The notes under the pieces are model-generated. The model searched no databases, had not been told where the DNA came from, and saw only the letters and a program-made list of their open reading frames with translations. Below are positions 1-9,860 of a stretch of 64,000 nt of DNA, piece by piece (the first letter of the stretch is position 1; each line of letters opens with the position of its first letter). The position numbers and the translations under genes were made by a program. Origin of the DNA: Chrysemys picta bellii (Eukaryota; Chordata; Testudines; Emydidae); the NCBI RefSeq assembly GCF_011386835.1, contig NC_088795.1, positions 16,039,441 to 16,103,440 on the forward strand, read 5' to 3'.

Positions 1-360
1 TATGTCTCAAGGAAAAACAGAACACTTGCACTTAGGAAGAATGAATATTAATGATGTTCTTGGTCTCCTTGGAAATGTTGTTGCATGGGCCCCCTCTTGT
101 GGTACCTATGGACATTTGAGAGTTTATATGAATGAGTAGGCAGGTCTTTATGCTTGTTCTCCATAAGTAAGATCAGGGGATTTTCAATGTCTTCAATATT
201 TTTAGAAATCAAAACCTAGAAATAATAAAATGTAAAGGTATGCAAAATGGGGCTAAGATATTACTAAACAATTAGAAGGTGGGCTTAAGGGTATCTTGAA
301 TAAAGTTGAAGAATAGTCATATACATTGAAATGTCTTCTCTGGAAAATACTTCATTATAG
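1..360 (+). other. BMP2K: BMP2K intron (partial)
   Basis: AT-rich intron sequence left of the first visible exon. I see no exon, RNA gene or clear repeat here. It ends in an AG at 359-360 after a weak polypyrimidine stretch. Confidence 0.7.
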
Positions 361-521
361 AATAACGGATGCTGTTGGACCAACAGAAACCTCAATTGCA
401 CCACGACAAAGACCAAAGGCCAATTCAAGCACTGCCACTTCTAATGTGCTAACTATCCAGAGTTCAGCAACACCAGTAAAAGTATCGGTTCCTGGTGAAT
501 TCGGTAACTGTGTGCAAAAAG
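361..521 (+). CDS. BMP2K: BMP2K coding exon: linker after the kinase domain
   Basis: The exon opens after the acceptor AG at 359-360 and finishes an Arg codon, then reads ITDAVGPTETSIAPRQRPKA and continues through a Ser/Thr/Ala-rich stretch to VPGEFGNCVQKG. This is the conserved, disordered linker directly after the kinase domain of BMP2K; the GPTETSIAPRQRPKA block is nearly invariant in vertebrates as I remember them. Start phase is 2 (one base completes the codon). The exon ends with the first base of a Gly codon before the donor gtaatt at 522. No catalytic function lies here; it is probably a flexible, phosphorylatable tether. A DIRS retrotransposon relic begins within about 100 bp of the donor. 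Confidence 0.93.
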
Positions 522-599
522 GTAATTCACTCAAGTTGAAGGACTTGAATATTAATCCCCCCCCCTTCCAAAAAAAAGGGGGTGGGATTGGAGAAGGTT

Positions 600-1620
600 T
601 GTTCTATTTTTCCATTGTTTTTAATGTTGGAAATCCAAAGTCTGTGAAAGTCACTTTGAACCCAGAGGTAGCTGTTATGATCAGTGCTCTGGAGTTCTGA
701 GCCATCTGGGTAGCCCTAATGGCCTTCCTACCTTTTCTTCAAAACTCCACGGTGCACATCCTGACAAATGGCACCTCTCCAACGTAAACAATCAAAAAAG
801 CACACGTTCATCTCTCCTCTGTCTGGATTGGAAGCTATCAAGCTCAGTATGTTGTGTGCCATCCACACCAGATAACTGAGATGGCAGAAACAACCTGGTA
901 GATGTCCTGAGCAGACAGTTGGTTGCCACTCATCAGTGGATTTTTGCATAGATCCATCATAGAGATGAGACTTGGGGACCCTGGTGATAGACTTGTTCGC
1001 CACTGATGTGAACACCAAGTGCCAGAACTTTTGTCCCAGAGGGAGCATGAATCTAGGCTTATTGGGCACCTTCCTTCTGCAGTGGTACCAAGGCCTCTTA
1101 TGTGTCTTTCCAATTCCCTGGATCCCCCAGAATGATTTCCAAGATTGAAAGGGACAAATGAAGAATTACTTGTAGCTCTGTACTGACTGAGGCAGTTCTG
1201 GCTTAAAGATTGATTACAAATGTCCATCCAGACTTTGATCCAGCTCCCAGACTGCTTGAAGCTAATCTACAGCCTCACAACCAGATACTCCGCCCAATGC
1301 AAAAGTCACTTTAGCCTCCCAAAGACAGCATAGCTGTTAGCTGGTTGAGTACCATGGACAGAAACTGCTCCCTTCAGGTCCAGAAAATCCTAATACAGAG
1401 CAGGAAAGCATCTGCCAGAAAAACATATTCATTTAAATGGGAGACGTTCTTGTTGCAAGCAGCCCAGCATGGTCTGGACCTTGTCCAGGCATCTGTAGTG
1501 AAGGTCCTCAATTACTTACTGTACTTAAAACAGTCAGGTAGGTCTCAGAGATTAATAAAAGGCCAAGCAGCAATCCAAGCAATCCAAGCTTGCCATCTGC
1601 CTGCAGAGTATTGCTTAGTC
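600..1620 (+). mobile_element. Degraded DIRS-type retrotransposon: RNase H to recombinase N-terminus
   Basis: Conceptual translation in shifting frames gives the RNase H core (a piece like VALMAFLPFLQNSTVHILT) and then a VIDLFATDVNTKCQNFCPR block. That block is typical of the region between RNase H and recombinase in DIRS elements (IDLFAT..N.KC..FCSR). From 1345 a frame contains SRKASARKTYSFKWETF, which resembles the tyrosine-recombinase N-terminal core-binding domain. Stops and frame changes are frequent, so it is dead. The 5' part (gag, RT) and the recombinase catalytic part are missing. Called by motif pattern, not by a search. Confidence 0.7.
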
Positions 1621-1634
1621 TTGTCACCCCCGAA

Positions 1635-1697
1635 GGGATCTCTCTCGCTCTCTCACACACCCACACTGCCCCCCCCCCACACACACACACACACCTC
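1635..1697. repeat. Simple repeat (CT)n / C-run / (CA)n
   Basis: Alternating CT and CA units with a short C run between them, seen directly. Confidence 0.85.
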
Positions 1698-3064
1698 CTA
1701 CTGCCTAGGACTACCTTGTGGAGCTTGCATTCAAACCTTTCCTTGTAACACCATGGTCATTTTTTTGTTCTGATCCCTGCAGTAAAGGGAACAGAAATTA
1801 CCTGAAAGTACCCCAGTGTCGAAATCTCCAGTAGGTGTAGCCAGCATATATTTCTCCTTCACCATCCTCTCTACAGACTGTGATGCAGAGGGCATGTTGC
1901 AGTGAGTGGCTGGAGTGCAATTATGTGGCACAACTGAAAGCAACCCTCAGATTGCTCTAACTGGTGCAAAGAATCAGGGATATTTAACAATGAGAAGTTG
2001 AGAACCAACCACCTCTTTTTCCTGTATCCTGGACTCTCCCGCATAACTGTGTGAGGGAGGGAAACCATTCTTGGCTGCACTCTCCTAGGCACAGGCAAAG
2101 GCAGTCAAACTCCTATCCGACTCTCCATAGAGCTCCTGTCCTGTAGATAGGTCAGATTTCCTTTTCCCCCTGCAAAGCAGTAAATGGCCAATAGGGGAAC
2201 TGGTGAGCAGCTGCAACAGGCGGTGGCTGTGCACCCCCACAGACTGATTCAGGTGCTTAATTTGAAAACTGGCAGGATACTTATGAAAATATATTTTAAA
2301 TTGGTAATTATTTCTTAACCCAGTTGCTCTCAAGGACCACTGCTTAAAGCTTTGATCACATGTGGCCCCAGGGCACAAGTTTTATACCACTGGCCTAGAA
2401 TGTTACACAGTGCATGAGCTACCTAACTTCATCTTACTTAGACAACAGTGTATAGTACATTACTTAACTACTTGCCTAATAAAGGCTGTACAGAGAGGAG
2501 ACTCTGGGCTGGAGAATCTGGCCCTGTGTGTGTGTGCAGTATATTGCAAATGTTTGTGTCAATATTCTCTGAATTGCTGAAGATACAAAAATATTTTCCC
2601 TAGCTATTTTTTTAAAATCGTAAGTAGCTATAATGTGTGAGGAGTTAGATTTACCTTGATGCATGAAGACTTCACGTACCTAACTTGCCAGTATGTGGAG
2701 TGATCCACAACAAGCAAATACATATTTTTCCTAAATGGATGAGTTATGCATCAAGGTACATTCATTACATTAAGGAGTCAGAAGGATACAAATGGAATAC
2801 AGGGGACTGTCTATTTCAATTTCAAGTTCCCACTCACTGGAATGTTTTGGGACCTCTGAGCATTCTCAGTAAAAAAGAGCCCTCGAACCAGCTGACAAAG
2901 GCCATAGAGTCAAATCATAAGAGCAGAGGGAGTTTCCCACATGACTCAGGTTGGAGGCATGAAATCTTAGAGTGAGAATTCTGCAAGATACCTTCAGAGA
3001 AATAAAATTTAGCTTGCAATTCTACTTCTCTAAGGTTTCCATTTCCCAAACTGGTCCAGGAAAC

Positions 3065-3265
3065 TCTTAGGGCAGGTCTATGCTACAAACTTGAATTAGT
3101 GAAGACTTCTGGTGAAGACACTGTGAGCTGACTAGAGAGGCAAGAGCTGTGTCGGCAGGAGAAGCCCTCTGGCCGACATAGTGCTGTCTACGTGGGGGGC
3201 TAGGGTCCATATAATCTGGATTTTTCACACCCCTGAGTGATTTAGTAATACCGCAGTAACTGTGT
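3065..3265. repeat. MITE relic (sauropsid 'gcaggtctacactac' family)
   Basis: Starts with a diverged 'gggcaggtctatgctacaaa' terminus and contains 'ctctggccgacatagtgct' and a 'ggatttttcacacccctgag' segment. These phrases recur in the copies near 13740 and 16915 of this window. It resembles the Chompy-like Harbinger MITEs described in crocodilians and turtles; the family name is from memory. Confidence 0.5.
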
Positions 3266-3387
3266 ACTCAGACTTAGAAAACAGTTTGCAGTAAGAGTGT
3301 TAAAATAAAAATGTGACTGTTACTGACAATCCTGCCAATAGACTTCAGAAATACATGAGTTAATAAAATTCTTTAAAAATGTTATAG

Positions 3388-3563
3388 GAACCATAAGACC
3401 AGGAAATGGACAAGAGATCTTGTCTCAAGGGACCAATCAGCACCCTCCACAACAAAATAGAGTACTGCAGCAACTGCAGCAGGGGGACTGGAGATTGCAG
3501 CAACTGCACCACTTACATCAGCAGCACCAGCAACAATTACTTCAGGATGCTTACATGCAACAG
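3388..3563 (+). CDS. BMP2K: BMP2K coding exon: Gln/His-rich segment, first part
   Basis: After the acceptor ttatag at 3387, GA completes the Gly codon and the frame reads TIRPGNGQEILSQGTNQHPP, then a Gln-rich stretch with RVLQQLQQGDWRLQQLHHL and ends LLQDAYMQQ. Phase closes exactly at the donor CAG|gtacag. The segment corresponds to the low-complexity Gln/His tract of BMP2K, but the homopolymer seen in mammals is short here: the longest Gln run is three residues and His-His occurs once. Such Q-rich stretches are thought to mediate weak, condensate-like interactions; that is inference for this protein. Confidence 0.94.
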
Positions 3564-4835
3564 GTACAGGCTTATTTTACTACAGGAAAATGCCATGTTT
3601 AAAAATGATTAAATGTGAGTAAGCCCACTTTTTAAATTCTATATTTCAATTACACATGAAAATTTAAACTTTTCTACTACTATGGGTGGTTCTGCCTCTT
3701 TCAGGCAGAGAGCAATGTGGGCTGTTTTATTTCCCCTTCATCCTGCTTCTGTTGCATAACACTCTTTTTATAGTTACATTCTGTGTTAACCAGTTGCTAT
3801 TTCTTCCGGCTGCTTGAACTTGGATCCTAGCTGGATTTTGACTTAGCACTAGGTGTAAGTGATATGATGTGTGAGACACCCTTGCATTCCAACAAGCTAG
3901 GAAAATAGCATGATACTGGCAACGCCTGTCAGCAATAGGTTGTTCTCTAAAGATGCCATCTGTGTAGGATTCTCATTCTGTGGTTTTGCCTTGTCAGTGT
4001 AAAATTCCCATAGCTGTTGAGGTTTTTCTGACCCTGGAGGATAGCAGCAAACATTATGATCCCTTTTTTGACCATGGTCAGCAAAGCTGTTCCCTTTTGG
4101 TGACTGATTCTGCATTGCTCCAGCTTTTCTGTTGACACTGTGTATCAGTGGTCCCCAATCTTTTTCATCTGGCAGGCGCCAGACGACGAGCCACAGAGGA
4201 CTGTGGTGGTGGATGAGCATCCGCCGAAATGCCGCCGACAAGCGGCAACGTCAATAGGCATCGCCGCCGAGAAGCAGCGTCATCCAGAGGTGTCGCTGCC
4301 TAAAATCGCTGCTTCTTGGTGGCATTTCAGTGGATGCTCGTCTGCCGGCCAGTACACGGGCACACTTAGACGCCCAGGCGGGCGCCGTGGCACCCGCAGG
4401 CACCGCATTGGGAACCCCTGCTGTGTATCCTTAAAAGACGTACTTAAACTTGTGTTCTGTTGAGTATGGCTGCCTACGTTTCCTGAGGATCACATCATTT
4501 TACTTGTACTGTGTGATGCCTAAAACACACTTGAGGGTGAGTGATACAATAAATAACCATCTGAGAGGGAATCTACAAGAGCAACCAGGTTTGTTCACTT
4601 GCAAAATAGACTAACTACTGGCCCAGTTTTTATATCTTGTAGTACCAGAACAACGTGTTTTAAAATGCACCAATTGTTGATACTGCGTTTTACTCTTATT
4701 TAACTGTGGCTCTCCTTTATTGAAAAGGCTGCTTATAGATGCGTTTTTTTTTTTTAAACAAGCTGTTTAAAATCATTACTCATTGAGTTGTTTTGGTTAA
4801 TTTTTTCAGAAATATCTCTTTCTTTCTAAATGTAG
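3564..4835 (+). other. BMP2K: BMP2K intron with a young hAT MITE
   Basis: GT-AG intron (gtacag ... tgtag). Apart from the hAT element at 4146-4420, I see only AT-rich unique sequence and a short T run near 4745. Confidence 0.85.
4146..4420. mobile_element. Non-autonomous hAT MITE with perfect 8-bp target duplication
   Basis: Termini are cagtggtccccaat and attgggaacccctg (rc caggggttcccaat), the hAT-type ends. The 8 bp ctgtgtat lies immediately on both sides (4138-4145 and 4421-4428) without a mismatch. The body is GC- and CpG-rich against AT-rich surroundings. It carries a second, internal inverted repeat (about 4210-4240 against 4316-4346), so it can fold into a long hairpin. No coding capacity. 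Confidence 0.92.
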
Positions 4836-4931
4836 TATCAACAAGCAATGCACCAGCAAATGGTCCAACAGCAACTTATGATGCAATCTATGTACCAACA
4901 GCAACCGTCCCCATCCCAGTATCCTGCCATG
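4836..4931 (+). CDS. BMP2K: BMP2K coding exon: Gln/Met-rich segment
   Basis: A 96-nt, phase 0-0 exon between tgtag at 4835 and ATG|gtatgt at 4932. It reads YQQAMHQQMVQQQLMMQSMY, then QQQPSPSQYPAM. It matches the YQ..QQQ...QSxYQ.QPS.SQYP part of BMP2K. Because it is a symmetric exon of 32 codons, it could be skipped without breaking frame; no evidence for or against skipping is in the sequence. Confidence 0.93.
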
Positions 4932-6637
4932 GTATGTTGCCTGTAGATGCTATTATTCTTTATTTGATTGGTTGATATGCTATACAGATTAATTGCAATG
5001 TATAGTCTTAATAGGTAACTGAGTTGCAATAGACATCTTAAATATTGGGCAGTGAATCATCTAATTTGTTTCCCAACATTCTACAGCTTTCAGTGCTAAC
5101 AAAGTAGCGCATGTTGACATGTTTCTCTGTTCATATCTGTTAGCTGATTTTATAAAGAGCACAATTTAAAGAATGTGTAAATTTGTTTTAATACTGGGTT
5201 ACAATTAATGCACACTGCATGAAACACTGCGGTGTAGTTATTTACTAGCCTGAGAGCTATTTGGTTGATACAAGAATGTAGGCAGATGTTCAACATCTAA
5301 AGGTTGGTAGAAAATGAAAGCACTATAAAATCCAATATTTGAAATAAACTTTTCAGGCCAAGCCTTTCAAAAGTAGTTGCTTAAAATTGGGTTCTTAAGT
5401 GGCCTGAATAATTCAAGTGCTGAAGCTCCCTTTCAGGCCCCATTGTACTGGTACTTATCACAACTGTACCCACAATTGGCTAACAGTACAAGTAGCTTCT
5501 GCAGTTGCATGCAGTCATATTAACTGAACACTCATTTTGAACACAATTATGGAAGTCTGGTCCTTAAAGACAAAAATAGAAAATAAAGCACTACAGTAGT
5601 CACCATTTAAAATATTTATAAATTGCTTTTGCAAGTAGATACTGAAGTATAGCATAACATGCATTAATTTTGCTTGCCTTTGCCAGTAAATATTTTAATG
5701 GTGACAGTTGTATGCACAAACGTGGCTGAGTTAACATTACTATTAGAACCTTAACTTTCTCAGAGTAATGTTAACTTGGCTACTCAATGCATACTATTAT
5801 GCAACATCTCATTTTCCGGTTTTTACTTTTTATATTTGTTCATAAGTAAATTTTCTGAGTATGCCATAAAATATAGGATGGGCACCAGAGCAGAGAGAAT
5901 TTTTCACTTGCTTATGATAAAGCATTTGAAATCAAGTATATGTTACATCGACTGAAGTTTGTTTATATGAAATATTCTTGAATGCAGTTTTTAAAAAATA
6001 CCTAAAGCCTTGAGTAAACTTTGATATTTTTTGATGTTTAAGTTAAAACCTTTCCTTTATTTACTATTTGATGTATCATGATTTCACTAAAGAGTAAATG
6101 TTCTTACATAGTATATGTGCTGCAGTATGTAGGTACAGCATGGTGGAAACTTTAAGCTCAGAATTTTTCTGCTTTAGAGAGAGCTTTTGTACGTGGTTTG
6201 GTCTTTTCTTACCAAGATGGAATAATTTCCTATTTTGCGGTATGCAATCCCTCTGGACTTAAAACCATCTTTGTAGTCAGATTTCATTAGATTTATGGTT
6301 TAAACTAATTTTAAATGTTTTTATTTTTATTAATAGATATAATATTGTTGGTTTACCCCAGCTTTGCAATGTAGTCGTGGAAAAATAATTAGCCCAATCT
6401 AATTAGTACACTCTCTTATCTCTAACATAATCAGATTTTACTCCCCCATAAAAATAGATTTATCTGGTTATGTGGGCAACTATAATTTTTGCAAGGATAA
6501 TTTACACCAAGATTACTAAAATGAACATTATTCAGCATTTCAACCTTTAATGGATATAGTAAAACATAACTTGTTGACAGCACATACAGTACAGCATTGT
6601 AAGCACTCCTCTGTGCTGCCATACAGTGCCCTCAGTA

Positions 6638-6829
6638 TACACCTCTACTCCGATATAACGCGACCCGATAGAACACTAATTCGGATATAACACGGTAAAG
6701 CAGCACTCGGGGGGTGGGGCTGCGCACTCCGGCGGATCAAAGCAAATTCGATAGAACGCGGTTTCACCTATAACGCAGTAAGATTTTTTTTGGCTCCCAA
6801 GGACAGTGTTCTATCGGGGTAGAGGTGTA
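6638..6829. mobile_element. Tc1/mariner-like MITE with TA target site
   Basis: Inverted ends cacctctactccgatataac and gttctatcggggtagaggtg are flanked by TA on each side. The body repeats the phrase 'gatataacgc' and has internal CpG-rich sequence. About 190 bp, no open frame. The TA duplication and terminal pattern suggest a Tc1/mariner or Tigger derivative. Confidence 0.8.
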
Positions 6830-7065
6830 TTGAATGTATGTAATTTAAAAAGAAAAAATTAGTAGCAATGGAAACATTATATATTTAGTTTGATTTTTTT
6901 TCATCCTCCAACTCGTGTGTTTCAATGAGTGATTTATTAAATCAGCAATTTTATTAGTAGTATAAGTGCTCTAATAGTGGTTTCCTGCAGTTTCAGCAGG
7001 AATATGTAACTTTGGCTTTGCCATAGCCTGCTGGTTTTTTGGCTTCCCCCTCATATATTAATTTC

Positions 7066-7255
7066 AGACAAGCTGGGTGAGGTAATATCTTTTATTGGAC
7101 CAGCTTCTGTTGGTGGAGGGGACAAGCTTTCAAGCTTTACCGAGCTCTTCCTCAGGTGTGGAGAAGGTGAAGAGCACTGGGAAGTTCGAAATCTTGTCCC
7201 CTCCACCAACAGAAGTTGGTCCAATAGAAGATACTACCTCACCCACTTCGTGTCT
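7066..7255. mobile_element. Foldback MITE with ~61-bp terminal inverted repeats
   Basis: The left arm from 7066 (agacaagctgggtgaggtaa...) and the right arm ending at 7255 are inverted copies of about 61 bp with only a handful of mismatches, separated by roughly 67 bp. The arms share 'tctgttggtggaggggacaa'. It sits about 158 bp before a coding exon. The superfamily cannot be told from the ends. Confidence 0.85.
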
Positions 7256-7412
7256 CATATCTTGGGACCAATATAGCTACAATAACAATGGAAACTATGA
7301 TGAGAGAGTCATATTGCAAGTCCAAATACTCTATAAGAAGCAAAATGAAAGTGGCCTGTTTTTATGGCCAAATGAATTCTGGTTACTTTATAATGGTGAG
7401 TATCTTTCTCAG

Positions 7413-7603
7413 GTGCAACAATACCAGCAAGCTCTCTTACATCAGCGGATCCTTGCACAGCAACATCAACAGCAACCTCAACATCCACCGTCTCCTGAGT
7501 ATCTTACCTCTCCTCAAGAGTTCTCACCAGCCTTAATTTCCTACTCTGCATCACTTCCTGCTCATGTTGGAGCAGTGATGGATTCTCCTTATACGGCCAA
7601 TAG
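7413..7603 (+). CDS. BMP2K: BMP2K coding exon ending at a GC donor
   Basis: The frame enters in phase 0 after ttctcag and reads VQQYQQALLHQRILAQQHQQ, QPQHPPSPEYLTSPQEFSPA, then LISYSASLPAHVGAVMDSPY and TAN, ending with AG, two bases of a codon. SPEYLTSPQEFSPAL is a strongly conserved BMP2K block. The intron starts with gcaagt at 7604, not GT. The only nearby GT (7609) would shift the frame and meet a stop in the next exon, so the GC donor is the one that joins correctly. Reading through the donor would add a few residues and end at the stop finishing at 7628. Confidence 0.93.
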
Positions 7604-9655
7604 GCAAGTACACATATTGTTGAGATAGTAGTGCCGGAGGCCCTAATTGACTCAGTCCCGTTGTGATGGGCACTGTACAAATACTTGGCTGGTCCTTTCT
7701 CAAAGAGCTTATGCTTCCTTCACTATTCCAAAATGTATTTAAATGTGTCCTACAATCTGCATTCAACTTGATGCTCTTTATATTGGAGTGGGGTGGGGTA
7801 CTTCTCTGGTTACTCTGACTTACAAATCAGTTCAGGTTCTGCTACTGACAGAACACACCTTTCAAAGCTGCTTGCTTCTGGACTAACTTCACTTCCTGCC
7901 TTGGTTGGTCATGGGTGAAGTTGCTCAGATATTGAACTTGACACCTGCTGCCATTTACCATTCTGCTATCTCTAGGCAGGATTAAAACCTTTTCACATGC
8001 TGCTTCAAGGTGTGCGTATGTCGTGATTTGTTATTGCATGTTACTTGTGCACCCCACAACACAAGCTATGTCTTAAATTTCTTTCAGTTTTCAGGCCTCA
8101 ACTCTAGGTGCACCCAATGTAAACTTTTCTACTTTATTCACTATGCATTGGAAAGAAAAGATAATTTAAAAAATCAGCTTCATTTCTTAAATTTGTTATG
8201 ATGGAAATATGAATGAGGCTGCAGCTAAAATATTTTCAGATTACTTACAAAGCTGAGATTTTGTTAAATCAGTTTTCTGAACCAAACAGACGTAGATTGA
8301 AAGGTAAAGGAGAGAGCTTTTATGGTCAGATGTGGGTGGGGGTTGTGTTAAATTAGGCTGAATTTGGCACCGTATGGGAGCCCTCTCCACAGATGTAAGA
8401 TCACACTTGAGACTCAGTAGCTGAAGGCAACACTAAGATGACAGGCAAAATTTTCCTCCTGACCAGTAGCAGGAATCCAGAGACCATATCAGATAAAGAG
8501 GCATAATCTGCATCTAGGACAGCTATGCTGTTAGAACTCAGAAGTAACCATGGCCTGAGGTTTGATAGGCTTCTGTGAACCAGATGCTTCTCAGAAGCCC
8601 CAGGGAGTTCAGCAGGAGATCACTAAGGTGAGGTGGCCCTCCAGATATGTCCCAAATCCCACAGCTCCAAATATCACCAAGGCATTGTCTGATGAGTCAA
8701 GATGAAACTGACCACCACCGACAGGATGGGGGTAGAAAACAGACACCAGCGAGAATGTAGGAGACCTTACTAAAGACGTGTTAGTAGTTTATCATCTACA
8801 ACCAAAGTCCTACGTAGTTCTGTTACCTGTCAGGCAAGTTCACAGTTTCTTAGCCATGCAGGTCCCAGTTAGTGCCCCACCCTCCCCAACCTCAATACCT
8901 TTTCCCCCAAGGTGACTGACTCTCCTCCAGCCCCGTCCGGGGCAGTTTTTCCTCTTGACACTCCTTCAGCTTAGTCTTCTTGGTGCTGCTGATGTTGCTC
9001 TTCCTCCTCTCTGGAATAAGCTGGGTCTGGCTTGTATAAACCCCAGCCTCCTCCCACTCCAGCAAACTCTGAAAATAGTAGTTAATTGGAGTCGGCTTCT
9101 TGGGTCCTTTTTTCTCTCCCATGAAAGTTGTGTCAATGGTAGATACTGGTGAAAGTTAACCATGTTTGAAAGACTTCAGGAGTGGATTTTTCTCATCCTT
9201 TTTTTTTTTTTTTTTTTTTTTATATAAAGGCCTTGACTGACTGTTTTGTTTTCATTGTCCCAGTATATTTCACTTCTACCTATAAATAAAAGTTTCAGTT
9301 CTTCTTTAAGTTTGTGCCAATGGATGCTCCACTTTAGGATGTGCCTACACTCTCGATTGGAGACTGCAAAGTAGTGTTCAGAGGGCTGCTTCTGCTCAGA
9401 GCTGTGCCTCATGCATCAACCGAGAGGATAAAAGGAGGCATGAGCCTTCTGCCCCTCAGCTTCCTCTTCTGAGCTGCAGGAAATGAATGGAGTGTTCTGC
9501 TGTCTTCAGGTTTCTGCCATTTTTTTTCATTTTGAGAAATCATTATTTATGTTATCTATTTACTTAATTATCCCCTTTTCTGTTTTTGTTTAGCACATTT
9601 GTGCTCCTGGGAGCAACGGAGTGTTTCCCCTTCCTCTCCTTGGACCTTTCATTTA

Positions 9656-9860
9656 TGCCGGAGCACAATCTGTTATACTTTAAGGGTTTAAGCCCTCCCA
9701 GACCTGCCACAGGACTTTTTCCCTGCAGTGACAGACACTTGAGTTGCCTGCGGTGTTTGGGGGACTCTTGCATCCCTTCAAAGTGTAAAGTGTGTCTGGG
9801 ATTCAAAGACAGGTCCAAAAAGACAGGGAAACTAGACTAAAACTCCTGCCTACTGAAACG
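9656..9860 (+). pseudogene. DIRS ORF1 (gag-like) Cys-rich domain relic
   Basis: A frame carries CSDRHLSCLRCLGDSCIPSK, then CKVCLGFKDRSKKT. The spacing of Cys and His (C..D.H..CL.CLG.....KC..C) is that of the putative zinc-binding region in ORF1 of vertebrate DIRS elements. A further frame at 9898-10299 (Lys/Arg-, Ser/Pro-rich) probably belongs to the same ORF1 after a frameshift. The function in the living element would be nucleic-acid binding or packaging; here it is broken. Confidence 0.55.

Larger units (their letters stand above)
522..3387 (+). other. BMP2K: BMP2K intron with DIRS relic and simple repeats
   Basis: GT-AG intron (gtaattc ... ttatag). It holds a run of C, A and G at about 557-585, a degraded DIRS fragment, a (CT)/(CA) tract near 1640-1695 and a MITE relic near 3065-3265. 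Between 1700 and 3060 I see nothing I can name. Confidence 0.85.
4932..7412 (+). other. BMP2K: BMP2K intron with two MITEs
   Basis: GT-AG intron (gtatgt ... ttctcag). It contains an old fragment near 5340-5460 (phrases such as 'cctttcaaaagtag' that recur near 29745 and 38200), the TA-flanked MITE at 6638-6829 and the long-hairpin MITE at 7066-7255. The rest is AT-rich sequence with nothing recognisable. Confidence 0.8.

Noticed and set aside
844..1227. Minus-strand frame of 127 codons
   Set aside because: Antisense to the DIRS relic, whose family motifs read on the + strand.
4140..4463. Open frame over the hAT MITE
   Set aside because: Entire frame lies in a non-coding MITE with 8-bp duplications.
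7607..7612. Alternative GT donor at 7609
   Set aside because: Would shift the frame and meet an early stop in the 14813 exon; the GC donor fits phase and protein.
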